Part shown: positions 26,114-33,903 of the stretch, piece after piece | Numbering within the stretch: the stretch's first letter is position 1 | How the letters are laid out: each line of letters opens with the position of its first letter | DNA from: Actimicrobium sp047621345 | Lineage (GTDB): Bacteria > Pseudomonadota > Gammaproteobacteria > Burkholderiales > Burkholderiaceae_D | DNA length: 64,000 bases | NCBI GenBank assembly: GCA_047621345.1 | Contig: JBLHLW010000011.1 | Location: 1 to 64,000, forward strand | Reading direction: 5' to 3' | Program-made: the position numbers and the translations under genes | The notes under the pieces: model-generated | Told to the model about the DNA's origin: nothing | The model's database searches: none | The model's input: only the letters and a program-made list of their open reading frames with translations

Positions 26114-27145
26114 ATGAGACACGGTGATATTTCCAGCAGCAACGACAGTGTTGGTGTAGCAGTCGTCAACTACAAGATGCCACGCCTGCACACGCGCGCC
26201 GAGGTACTCGAGAATGCCCACAAGATCGGCGAGATGCTGATCGGTATGAAAACCGGTTTGCCCGGCATGGATCTGGTCATTTTTCCGGAATACTCGACCC
26301 ACGGCATCATGTACGACGCGCAGGAAATGTATGACACCGCGTCCACAATTCCCGGCCCGGAGACCGATGTCTTTGCCGCGGCCTGCATCAAAGCCAATGT
26401 CTGGGGCGTGTTCTCGATTACCGGCGAGCAGCATGAAGAGCATCCGAACAAGGCACCGTACAACACGCTGATCCTGATGAATAACAAGGGCGAGATCGTG
26501 CAGAAGTACCGCAAGATCATGCCGTGGACGCCGATCGAAGGCTGGTATCCAGGCGACACCACCTATGTTTGTGATGGTCCGAAAGGCCTGAAAATCAGCC
26601 TGATCATTTGCGATGACGGCAACTACCCCGAAATCTGGCGCGACTGTTCGATGAAAGGCGCCGAACTGATCGTGCGCTGCCAGGGCTATATGTATCCATC
26701 GAAAGAGCAGCAGGTGCTGGTCTCCAAAGCCATGGCGTTCATGAATAACGTCTATGTCGCCGTTGCTAACGCAACGGGTTTCGATGGCGTGTACTCGTAT
26801 TTCGGGCATTCGGCACTGGTCGGTTACGACGGCCGTACGCTGGGCGAATGCGGCACCGAAGAGATGGGCATCAATTACGCCGAGCTGTCAGTGAGCAGCA
26901 TCCGCGACGCGCGCCGCAATGGGCAATCGCAGAATCACTTGTATAAATTGCTACATCGTGGCTACACTGGCACCATCAATTCTGGCGAAGACCCCGCTGG
27001 CAAAGCCGATTGTCCGTTCGATTTCTACAAGACCTGGGTCAATAATCCACAAGCAGCCCGTGCGCAATCAGAGGCGCTTACACGCTCGACTGCAGGCACG
27101 CCGGAATGCCCGATTGCCGGTATTCCTCACATTCCGAATACCTGA
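26114..27145 (+). CDS. amiE: Aliphatic amidase AmiE (acylamide amidohydrolase)
   Basis: AmiE hydrolyses short aliphatic amides such as acetamide to the acid and ammonia. From the ATG at 26114 it has 343 residues, close to the well-studied Pseudomonas enzyme. All nitrilase-fold catalytic residues are in place: Glu59 (FPEY), Lys134 (KYRKIMPW), Glu142 (IEGWY) and Cys166 (IICDDGNYPEIWRD). The start is set by AAGGAG at 26103-26108 and the family opening MRHGDISSSND. It may share a transcript with urtE, 194 bp upstream across a repeat, and certainly belongs to the amide locus by function. Confidence 0.96.
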   Translation: MRHGDISSSNDSVGVAVVNYKMPRLHTRAEVLENAHKIGEMLIGMKTGLPGMDLVIFPEYSTHGIMYDAQEMYDTASTIPGPETDVFAAACIKANVWGVFSITGEQHEEHPNKAPYNTLILMNNKGEIVQKYRKIMPWTPIEGWYPGDTTYVCDGPKGLKISLIICDDGNYPEIWRDCSMKGAELIVRCQGYMYPSKEQQVLVSKAMAFMNNVYVAVANATGFDGVYSYFGHSALVGYDGRTLGECGTEEMGINYAELSVSSIRDARRNGQSQNHLYKLLHRGYTGTINSGEDPAGKADCPFDFYKTWVNNPQAARAQSEALTRSTAGTPECPIAGIPHIPNT

Positions 27146-27171
27146 TTTTTTTCTGCACAAGGAGAATCGCG

Positions 27172-27426
27172 ATGATTGGCTTCATGCACTACAACAAATT
27201 CGGCACCGCCGGATTCACTGACAGCGGCAAGGCGCGCTGCGCGTCTTCGGCGCAAACCTGTCCGGTCTGTCTACTGTCATTTACCGCCTCCGGCGGCACG
27301 CTACCGGACGGTACCGTGCTGGCGCAGGACGAATGGGTCAAGCTGGTCTGCACCACGATCAAGGACGAAACGGTGAGCGGTGGTTATCAGCCTGGCTGTT
27401 TTGCTGGGGCGTTTCCGGCATCGTGA
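27172..27426 (+). CDS. 84-residue cysteine-containing protein of unknown function
   Basis: A small predicted gene between amiE and fmdA, supported by an AAGGAG ribosome site about 8 bases before the ATG at 27172 and by its operon position. It has five cysteines (23, 30, 33, 60, 76), with CPVC forming a possible metal or redox site. There is no signal peptide or membrane segment. I recognise no family. A second in-frame ATG lies four codons in. By position it could assist maturation or regulation of the amidases, but nothing in the sequence shows this. Confidence 0.65.
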   Translation: MIGFMHYNKFGTAGFTDSGKARCASSAQTCPVCLLSFTASGGTLPDGTVLAQDEWVKLVCTTIKDETVSGGYQPGCFAGAFPAS

Positions 27427-27430
27427 GTGC

Positions 27431-27466
27431 GCGCGCGTGGGCACGATAAACCCGTGCCCACCCTAC
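27431..27466. repeat. Single REP arm, family 1
   Basis: One hairpin arm of family 1 (GCGCGTGGGCAC...GTGCCCACCCTAC) without its inverted partner. It lies in the 94-bp gap between the small cysteine protein and fmdA. Confidence 0.7.
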
Positions 27467-27520
27467 GGACTGAATTCGCATCTCGACATCCTAATTTTTG
27501 TTACCCAACAAGGAGCAACC

Positions 27521-28702
27521 ATGCAGCACTTCACCATCAAACCGGGCGTCCCACTGGCCGAGCAACCTGAACTGGGTCATAACCGCTGGCATCCGGATAT
27601 TCCGTTCCTGTCGCGCGTCAAGCCGGGTGAAGAAATCATCATCGAATCGCTCGACTTCCTTGATGCCCAGATCCATGACAACGACGATGTTGCCGATGTC
27701 CGCGATGTCGACCTGACCCGCGCTCATCCGCTGACTGGTCCGTTCTACATCGAAGGCGCCGAGCCTGGCGACTTGCTGGTGGTCGACCTGCTCGACATCA
27801 AGCCGATCACGCCGGTGGGTTTTTCGGGTGTGTTTGCGAAGTCCAATGGCGGTGGTTTTCTGGCCGATTATTTTCCGGAGCCCGCCAAAGCGATCTGGGA
27901 TTTGAAGGGCTTGTACGCGACCTCGCGTCACATCCCCGGCGTGCGCATTGCCGGACTGACCCATCCGGGCCTGATGGGTTGTTTGCCATCGATGGATTTG
28001 CTCAATGAATGGAATCGTCGCGAAGCGCCACTGGCCAAACTCGGTCTGGCCAAACCACCGGATCCGAAGACCGCAGTGTTGCGTGGTGTGACCGGTTCGG
28101 CATTTGATCGCATGGCCGCAGAAGCAGCGCGCACCGTGCCACCGCGCGAACATGGCGGCAATACCGACATCAAGGATTTGTCGTCCGGTACCCGGATTTT
28201 CTTCCCGGTGTATGTCAAGGGCGCGGGCTTTTCGATGGGCGACTTGCACTTCTCACAGGGCGATGGCGAAATCGGATTCTGCGGCGCGATCGAGATGGAT
28301 GGTGCGACCCACGTCGCGTTCGACCTGATCAAGGGCGGCATGGCCAAGTACGGTCTGACGGCACCGATTTTCTTGCCAAGCGTGGTCAAGCCGCACTACA
28401 GCAAGTACATCACCTTCGAAGGCATCAGTGTCGAGAACGGCAAGAACTACTACCTTGATGCGACGGTAGCGTATCGTCAGGCCTGCCTGAAGGCGATCGA
28501 TTATCTGACGCGTTTCGGTTATACCGGACCGCAAGCCTACATGTTGCTGACGGCGGCACCGGTCGAAGGACGCATTGGCGGCATCGTCGATATCCCGAAC
28601 TGTGCCTGTACGGTGTCTATCCCGACCGAGATTTTCGATCAGGACATCACGCCAAAAGGCATGCTCAACGACCTCGCGCATTGGGGTCGCAAGCAGCCGT
28701 AA
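27521..28702 (+). CDS. fmdA: Formamidase FmdA
   Basis: A 393-residue member of the acetamidase/formamidase (FmdA/AmdA) family, hydrolysing formamide to formate and ammonia. The open frame begins further upstream in the repeat, but the ATG at 27521 follows AAGGAG and gives the family start. Recognisable segments include GPFYIEGAEPGDLLVVDLLDI (about residues 71-91) and the metal-binding core with FSMGDLHFSQGDGEIGFCGAIE (about 235-256). FmdA is unrelated in fold to AmiE, so the locus has two amidases of different ancestry and probably different preferred chain length. Confidence 0.95.
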   Translation: MQHFTIKPGVPLAEQPELGHNRWHPDIPFLSRVKPGEEIIIESLDFLDAQIHDNDDVADVRDVDLTRAHPLTGPFYIEGAEPGDLLVVDLLDIKPITPVGFSGVFAKSNGGGFLADYFPEPAKAIWDLKGLYATSRHIPGVRIAGLTHPGLMGCLPSMDLLNEWNRREAPLAKLGLAKPPDPKTAVLRGVTGSAFDRMAAEAARTVPPREHGGNTDIKDLSSGTRIFFPVYVKGAGFSMGDLHFSQGDGEIGFCGAIEMDGATHVAFDLIKGGMAKYGLTAPIFLPSVVKPHYSKYITFEGISVENGKNYYLDATVAYRQACLKAIDYLTRFGYTGPQAYMLLTAAPVEGRIGGIVDIPNCACTVSIPTEIFDQDITPKGMLNDLAHWGRKQP

Positions 28703-28762
28703 CAGATCCGTACTGCGGCGGGGTCAGCGACCCTGCCGCTTCATTTTTTCAAGGAAATCATC

Positions 28763-29062
28763 ATGCCGTTCTATGACATCCACTGCAGCGAATGCGAAGG
28801 CATATTCGAGCGCATGCTCAAGGTCAGCGACCTGCATACCGAGATTGAATGCCCGTACTGCAAGCAGCAAACTGTTGCGCGTCCGGCGTTGAACGCGTCG
28901 CGTGTGAGCCTGCAAGTCACCGACACCTGGAAGCCGCGCACCGGCGCCGAACGACTGGCTGGCAACGGCGTCGCCGGGCAGGGCACCAGCACGCGGCGTA
29001 TTCGTAATAGCGTGCTGCATAACTGCAAGGGACATAGCTGCAGTATTTGTGAGTTGCCGTGA
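28763..29062 (+). CDS. fmdB: FmdB-family zinc-ribbon protein
   Basis: A 99-residue protein with an N-terminal zinc ribbon: MPFYDIHCSECEGIFE with CSEC, then CPYC about 20 residues later. FmdB proteins accompany formamidase operons and were proposed to regulate them, though many are simply small zinc-ribbon proteins. The C-terminal half adds three further cysteines (HNCKGHSCSIC), beyond the usual ribbon. It follows fmdA by 60 bp and closes the amide locus. Confidence 0.88.
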   Translation: MPFYDIHCSECEGIFERMLKVSDLHTEIECPYCKQQTVARPALNASRVSLQVTDTWKPRTGAERLAGNGVAGQGTSTRRIRNSVLHNCKGHSCSICELP

Positions 29063-29104
29063 AGGATGTTTTTCGGTAACTGATCGTGCAAGAGGCGCCG
29101 TTTC

Positions 29105-29213
29105 GTAGGGTGGGCACAGCTTTTTGTGCCCACGCGCGCGGACTAGAAACCGTGGCCAACGCAAGCTTCGGTGGTGCGCTCGCGTGGGCACGATACTGCT
29201 GTGCCCACCCTAC
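29105..29213. repeat. REPIN-like element, family 1, complete
   Basis: A complete inverted pair bounded by GTAGGGTGGGCAC and GTGCCCACCCTAC, with internal arms TTGTGCCCACGCGCG and CGCGTGGGCAC. It lies downstream of fmdB in the convergent gap with the cytochrome b-like gene. Confidence 0.75.
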
Positions 29214-29216
29214 GGG

Positions 29217-29320
29217 CTACGGGCACTCAGCGATTTCATAGAGTGCCCACACGCGCGCGACCTCAATTCCACGCCTTTCGAGGTGTCTCCGCGCGGGCAC
29301 CGCCGTGCCTACCCTGCCAG
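29217..29320. repeat. Degenerate family 1 REPIN-like element
   Basis: A decayed second unit beside the complete one. It keeps GGGCACTC...GAGTGCCC as a hairpin and a right arm reading GCGGGCACCGCCGTGCCTACCC, with several mismatches from the family sequence. Confidence 0.5.
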
Positions 29321-29342
29321 CGGCGTAAGGTCCGGAGAAAAA

Positions 29343-29834
29343 TCACGCTTTCGTACTAGGATGTGTCCTGCGTCCCCACCACACATGCAGCGGCAACCCC
29401 GCCGCAAAGCCAATCCCGATCACCCAGTGCCCCCACGACCACAGCGGTCGCGATGACTCGCCAGCGAGATAATACAAACCATACCCGGTCAGTACCAGCA
29501 CGGTCGTGATCGCAACCATGCTCCAACCCGTGCCGCGGTTGCGCCGCGCCCGCAGGCCACGCCGGATGTGGTTGTTGAGCATGCTGCCGAGCAGGAACAG
29601 CAGCGCCATCGCAACAGCACCGTGCAGCTTCATCGACCACGGTTCGAACGGACTGACCGATTCACCGAACTCGGTGACTGGCCGCAGAAAAAAATGCGCG
29701 ACCAGCCACGCTAATCCGCTGATGGTCAGCAGCACGACTGTCAGGTACACGGCGCGGCGCTGCCAGCGTTCCATCGGCATGGCGGTGCCGGTGCTGCGTG
29801 AGGGATGGTGCAAAGTATGTTTTTGAGGGCGCAT
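29343..29834 (-). CDS. Four-helix cytochrome b-like membrane protein
   Basis: A 163-residue integral membrane protein with four predicted helices and histidines in or near them (AHFF, KLHG, NNHIRRG, WGHWV, PLHVWW). This pattern resembles the DUF4405/cytochrome b561-like families, which carry two b-type haems and pass electrons across the membrane. It is the last gene of the Fur-box operon, 3 bp after apbE. A role as electron donor to the flavin protein or peroxidase of the same operon is inference. A later ATG at 29780 is an alternative start and would leave the helices intact. Confidence 0.72.
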   Translation of the reverse strand: MRPQKHTLHHPSRSTGTAMPMERWQRRAVYLTVVLLTISGLAWLVAHFFLRPVTEFGESVSPFEPWSMKLHGAVAMALLFLLGSMLNNHIRRGLRARRNRGTGWSMVAITTVLVLTGYGLYYLAGESSRPLWSWGHWVIGIGFAAGLPLHVWWGRRTHPSTKA

Positions 29835-29837
29835 CAG

Positions 29838-30665
29838 TCAGAGTAGAAAAGCCTGCGCGCCATGGCGCGCCAGTAAGGGATGCCGGGTGTCTCCGCTAGC
29901 CATGACGACTTTAGTCAGCGCGTCGGCCCACAGACAATCGGCCGCTTGCACGGTCACACTGTGATGCGTGCTGATCGCTGCACCGCTGCGGCCATCGATG
30001 AGCGCACTCACGTGCCGCGAGCCAATTTGCTTGGCTGAAAAATAGGTGGCCGAGGTGGCCAGAGCCGCATCCATCAGGTCAACCGTGACCGTGCTGCCAG
30101 TGATGGAGGTCGGATCGCGGATCGCGATCGCAAACGGGGTCGTGCCGAGCACGCGCACATCGCCACCGGCATTGACGCAGGCCGAGGTGATGCCGGCTTG
30201 CTGCAAGGCGGCGATGGCCACATCGACCGCGTAACCTTTCGCGATACCGCCGAGGTCAATGAGCACATCGCGTGTTTTGCGCAAGCAGCCATCGGTTTCC
30301 AGTAGCAGTCCGCAATCGGTTGCTGCATAAGCCGGCAAGATCTGCGCGGGTGAGGGCAAATATTCCCATTGCGCTAACTGGGTTGCACAGCTGATATTAA
30401 AGATGGTGTCACTATCGGCATGCAGTTGCAGTGCGCCGGCAATGACGCGGGCCGTGTGCGCATCGACGGCGACAGGTGCACCGACAGGTGCGCGATTGAT
30501 GCGTCCGACATCGCTGTCGGCATCATGAAAACTCATCAGTCGGTGCACCATGGCGATACTGCCAAACGCGGCCGCGAAAGCCGCTGCCAGTTGGTGTGGT
30601 TCGAGCGCATCGGCAATCCGGATATCAACCAGCGTGCCCAGCCACGGTTGGGCACGGCACTTCAT
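29838..30665 (-). CDS. apbE: FAD:protein FMN transferase (ApbE family)
   Basis: ApbE enzymes attach FMN covalently to a Ser/Thr of target proteins, using FAD. The 275 residues contain WLGTLVDIRI, the flavin-binding DLGGIAKGYAVD, and NAGGDVRVLG. No signal peptide is present, so it may act in the cytoplasm, or the start is misplaced. The substrate is almost certainly the FMN-binding protein encoded immediately upstream, with which it overlaps by four bases (ATGA). The first codons also form a REP-like hairpin (GTGCCCA/TGGGCAC). Confidence 0.93.
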   Translation of the reverse strand: MKCRAQPWLGTLVDIRIADALEPHQLAAAFAAAFGSIAMVHRLMSFHDADSDVGRINRAPVGAPVAVDAHTARVIAGALQLHADSDTIFNISCATQLAQWEYLPSPAQILPAYAATDCGLLLETDGCLRKTRDVLIDLGGIAKGYAVDVAIAALQQAGITSACVNAGGDVRVLGTTPFAIAIRDPTSITGSTVTVDLMDAALATSATYFSAKQIGSRHVSALIDGRSGAAISTHHSVTVQAADCLWADALTKVVMASGDTRHPLLARHGAQAFLL

Positions 30666-31201
30666 TTTTTGAGGGCGACCTGTACGACGGCAGCAATGCG
30701 GCGTACTCCATCGGTGACGTGGCTCGAGGACAGTGACGCACCACTGATGTTGCTGATGCCCTCGCCGATGGCCAGCCCGGTCTGCGCCGATTTACCGACG
30801 AATTGCTTGCGCCAGGCCGGGCTACGGATTTCGAAGCCGTGGCTTTCGCGGTAGGTCAGTATCTCGATTTGTCGCACCGTGGAATCGGGGTTGAGTGCCA
30901 CCGCATACGAAATCAGTTCGTATTTTCCGATCACGTCATCCAGCACGACGTAGCCCAGCAGTGTCTCACCGCGCCATGCCGACATGACGCGCCATTGCAC
31001 CGAGCGTGCCGGCAAGCCGGCCAGTTTTTGCACCTCGCGCATCTGTGCCGCTGTCAGTTCCAGCGGCTGCGCCTTGAACGCGGTGGCATCGGCGAACATG
31101 ACCTGTTGCGCTTCTTCTGCCGTCAGATATTGGGTGGCAAAGGCGCTGCCGCTGGCGAGCATGGCACAGCTTGCTAATGCGACGCCATGACCGATGTTCA
31201 A
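30662..31201 (-). CDS. Periplasmic FMN-binding domain protein
   Basis: A 179-residue exported protein (signal peptide to about residue 22) with an FMN-binding domain like those of NqrC/RnfG. The flavinylation motif is ISGASLSS near residues 152-159, with Ser156 at the place of the modified Thr. The Asp usually found three residues before the first Ser of the motif is Ser150 here. It overlaps apbE and the porin gene by four bases each, so the three are translationally coupled. It probably carries electrons in the periplasm. Confidence 0.88.
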   Translation of the reverse strand: MNIGHGVALASCAMLASGSAFATQYLTAEEAQQVMFADATAFKAQPLELTAAQMREVQKLAGLPARSVQWRVMSAWRGETLLGYVVLDDVIGKYELISYAVALNPDSTVRQIEILTYRESHGFEIRSPAWRKQFVGKSAQTGLAIGEGISNISGASLSSSHVTDGVRRIAAVVQVALKK

Positions 31202-32493
31202 AATGCGTAACCCATCCCGAGGTTGAAGCGGTCGCGGGTCCGGTCGCTCTGGAATTTCTGGTAATCGGCCTTCAGCACGACGCCTTCACCGACGCGCAGG
31301 TTGGCTCCGGCGGTGGTGACTTTTTCGGTCGGTCCTGCCGCCACGTCGACGCCTTGGACTTGTCCGGCATAGCTGCGCGCGGTGTTGAATTGTTCGTAAC
31401 GGACGAACGGCGAGAGGGCGTAGTCCTGTGATTTCCATGCTTGATAAGCCGCTTGCAGATACCAGCCATCGAACGCCGACGGCACCGGCGTCGGATTGCC
31501 GGAGAAGGTCGCATTAAGTGCGGCAGTATTGCTGATGGTGCCACGCGCATACAAGCCCGCCAGATCCCATTTTCCGGGGGTGTAGCGGGCGTGCACATCC
31601 CACAAGGTCACGCGTGAATTCGGCGCCGCGAAATTGGCTGCGCCCTGCGCGACTTCGCCGCTGAAGAGGGAGCCGCCCAGTAACAGTCCAGGAACGCCAC
31701 GCCAGTTCAGTGCTGCATGGCCGCTGAGGTTGCGTGACTTGGCCAATTGGCCTTCCTGATGGATGCTGGCCAGTGGCGATTCGCGCCCTTCCGTGGCGGC
31801 AGCGTCCCACTTGCCGAGATCGAACCCGGTGGTCAGGCCGAGGTCCCAGCTCAGACCGTTATCCAGCGTCGACGACAGGCCGACGCCGGCTTCGCGCCAG
31901 GTCGACGGGATGATCGCGGTTTCGACGAAATTGCGTTCGACGCCGTAATAGGCGGTCGGCTCATGGCTGGTATTGAGCAGGCCTGCTGGCATCAGGAACA
32001 GGCCGACCTTGGCGCGCAGGCCGCTATCGAATTCGCGTTCGATGTAGAGCTGCTCGACGGCGGATTCGCCCTTGTCATCGGCCGAGGTGACGGCGTGCTC
32101 CCATTCGAATTCGGAGACCAGCTTGGTTTTTGCATCGAAACGATGCTGGATGCCGATGACCGCACGACGCACATCGGTCTGGGCGGCGCTGGCATCTCTG
32201 GTCGGACGGTTGTAATTGATTTCGCCATAGCCAGACAGGATGGTTTGTGGTTCGCTGCTCATGCTGCTGGCGGTGCTGATCTGGCTGGCCGCGACCGGTG
32301 CTGGTTCGGCCAGTTGGCGCGCTTCGATGGCATCGCTTTTCTTGCGGGTCGCGGCCAGTTCGGCCTTGACCTGATCGAGCTCGGCGGCGAGCTTGTCAAG
32401 GCGCCGCATCAGATCGGCTTCACTGGCTTGCGCCAGCATCGGAAGGGTACAGAACGCGAACGCAATAGCGCGGGCAGCAAGGGTCAGTTTCAT
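31198..32493 (-). CDS. Outer-membrane porin, OprO/OprP-like
   Basis: A 431-residue outer-membrane beta-barrel protein. The signal peptide ends near residue 23 (LAQAS), followed by a short coiled coil (about 26-62, DLMRRLDKLAAELDQVKAE) and a barrel that ends in a C-terminal aromatic (GMGYAF), the usual assembly signal. This layout fits phosphate-selective porin O/P-type proteins, but a Fur box in front of the operon points to an iron-related solute. It starts 15 bp after the peroxidase gene. Confidence 0.85.
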   Translation of the reverse strand: MKLTLAARAIAFAFCTLPMLAQASEADLMRRLDKLAAELDQVKAELAATRKKSDAIEARQLAEPAPVAASQISTASSMSSEPQTILSGYGEINYNRPTRDASAAQTDVRRAVIGIQHRFDAKTKLVSEFEWEHAVTSADDKGESAVEQLYIEREFDSGLRAKVGLFLMPAGLLNTSHEPTAYYGVERNFVETAIIPSTWREAGVGLSSTLDNGLSWDLGLTTGFDLGKWDAAATEGRESPLASIHQEGQLAKSRNLSGHAALNWRGVPGLLLGGSLFSGEVAQGAANFAAPNSRVTLWDVHARYTPGKWDLAGLYARGTISNTAALNATFSGNPTPVPSAFDGWYLQAAYQAWKSQDYALSPFVRYEQFNTARSYAGQVQGVDVAAGPTEKVTTAGANLRVGEGVVLKADYQKFQSDRTRDRFNLGMGYAF

Positions 32494-32508
32494 GGTGTGG
32501 GTATGAAG

Positions 32509-33756
32509 TTAAGGGGTGATCTGGTAGCCATCGTTGAGCGTGCCCAGAAAGGTGATCACGTCATCGATTTCTTGCGCCGACAGGGCCGGCGCCATGCCGG
32601 GAAGCCGGTTGTAAGGTGCTTCGGACGTGTTGACATTTTTCCGGTAGGCGGCTGGCAGGTCATTGAACTTGTCGATGCTGCCGTCGGTGGCACGCGGATA
32701 CCATTCTTCCGGATTGGTGTCGCGCCGGACATAAAAGCCCAGCACATCGCGCAAATTGGTGAACCGGCCATTGTGAAAAAATACTTTGCGGGTGGTGACG
32801 TTACGCAAGCTCGGGACCTTGAAAGCACCGCACAGGTCGGCGCGGTTGCTCAGGTCGGTGCGAGTCGGACCACACAGGCCAAGGTCGAAATAGGCCGGGT
32901 CCGCGTTGGCCGGAATGGTCGGATTGCGTGGCACACCAATATTGTCGTAGCTGAAATCGGTGAATAGCGGCGAGCTACCATCCGCACCCCGGGCGCTGGT
33001 GTGGCAGGCCGCACAATTGCCTTTGGCGGGATTGTTGAACAGCGTCAGTCCACGTAGTTCGGCACTGTTAAGTGCGACTTTGCCGGCCAGGAACTGGTCG
33101 TACTTGGCGTCAAACGGGAAAAACTCGTGATCCTCCTTCTGATACTGCTGCAACGCGAACGCAAGACGTTCAACGGCTTGTTCGGGGGCGTTCAGAATGT
33201 CGCTGCCGAACACTTGCCGGAATTCTTCGACATAGGCCGCCTTGGACAGGCGCACCGTCAGATCGGCTGCACTGATATTGGCCATTTCATGCACGGCCAG
33301 CAGCGGCACGCGGGCCTGTTCTGCGAACGTCGCAGCACTGCCGTCACGATTGAATCCTGCCGTGGGGGTGCCGTCTTTTGCTAAAAAGAAAGCCGGTAGC
33401 AAGTTCAGATAACGCAACGATGGGACGGCGCGGGTGCCCGGCATTTGCTGGTTGGCACCGCCAAGTTGGACGGATAGCTCGTTCGATTGCGCGTGAGCAT
33501 TGCCAGGATGATGGCACGTGGCGCAGGCCATTTGGCCGGAGGCCGACAGGGACGTGTCGCTGAATATTTTTTGACCCAGCAGCGCCGCGGCGCTGAGGAC
33601 AATAGTCGGAGGGGAGGATGTGGCAGAGGACTCGGTGGCACTGCCACCGCCCCCGCAACCAGACAAGATCAGCACACTGAGCAGAGCAGTCCGGGTGCCG
33701 CTCAGTGGTAGGAAATATCGAACGAGCGGCGAGCGGTAAAGAGGTCGGGATGACAT
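32509..33756 (-). CDS. Di-haem cytochrome c peroxidase/MauG-like lipoprotein
   Basis: A 415-residue protein with a lipobox (LILSGC, Cys34) followed by a Gly/Ser linker, so it is probably anchored in the periplasm by lipid. Two c-type haem sites are present, CATCH (78-82) and CAACH (248-252), as in bacterial cytochrome c peroxidases and MauG relatives. Downstream segments KVPSLRNVTTRKVFFHNG and FLGTLNDG match the family C-terminus. It is the first gene of the Fur-box operon. It might reduce peroxide or oxidise a metal or protein; the substrate cannot be told. Confidence 0.88.
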   Translation of the reverse strand: MSSRPLYRSPLVRYFLPLSGTRTALLSVLILSGCGGGGSATESSATSSPPTIVLSAAALLGQKIFSDTSLSASGQMACATCHHPGNAHAQSNELSVQLGGANQQMPGTRAVPSLRYLNLLPAFFLAKDGTPTAGFNRDGSAATFAEQARVPLLAVHEMANISAADLTVRLSKAAYVEEFRQVFGSDILNAPEQAVERLAFALQQYQKEDHEFFPFDAKYDQFLAGKVALNSAELRGLTLFNNPAKGNCAACHTSARGADGSSPLFTDFSYDNIGVPRNPTIPANADPAYFDLGLCGPTRTDLSNRADLCGAFKVPSLRNVTTRKVFFHNGRFTNLRDVLGFYVRRDTNPEEWYPRATDGSIDKFNDLPAAYRKNVNTSEAPYNRLPGMAPALSAQEIDDVITFLGTLNDGYQITP

Positions 33757-33801
33757 GAGAATGGGCGGGGTGACGGCGTTGATCGGGCTGGATTTTCTTC
33801 C

Positions 33802-33820
33802 AATGAGAATGATTCTAATT
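33802..33820 (-). promoter_or_regulatory. Fur box
   Basis: AATGAGAATGATTCTAATT is a 19-bp palindrome with eight of nine base pairs matched around a central G, close to the Fur consensus GATAATGATAATCATTATC. It lies 46-64 bp before the start of the peroxidase-porin-FMN-ApbE-cytochrome b operon. Iron repression of that operon is the expected effect. Confidence 0.85.
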
Positions 33821-33903
33821 TAGAAAAAGGAATCAGGCAAGCCCCCGCCCGCTTGGTTCCCGTGTCTTGACATGTATTTTCAGTCAGCTTGTCAGTGCAC
33901 CGA

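Noticed and set aside
28724..29191. A 155-codon minus-strand frame covering fmdB and a repeat
   Set aside because: It is antisense to fmdB, whose zinc-ribbon motifs are clear, and its N-terminal part comes from a palindromic repeat.
31747..32967. A 406-codon plus-strand frame opposite the porin and peroxidase genes
   Set aside because: It spans two real genes in antisense; the product is Gly/Asp/Arg-rich and matches nothing.
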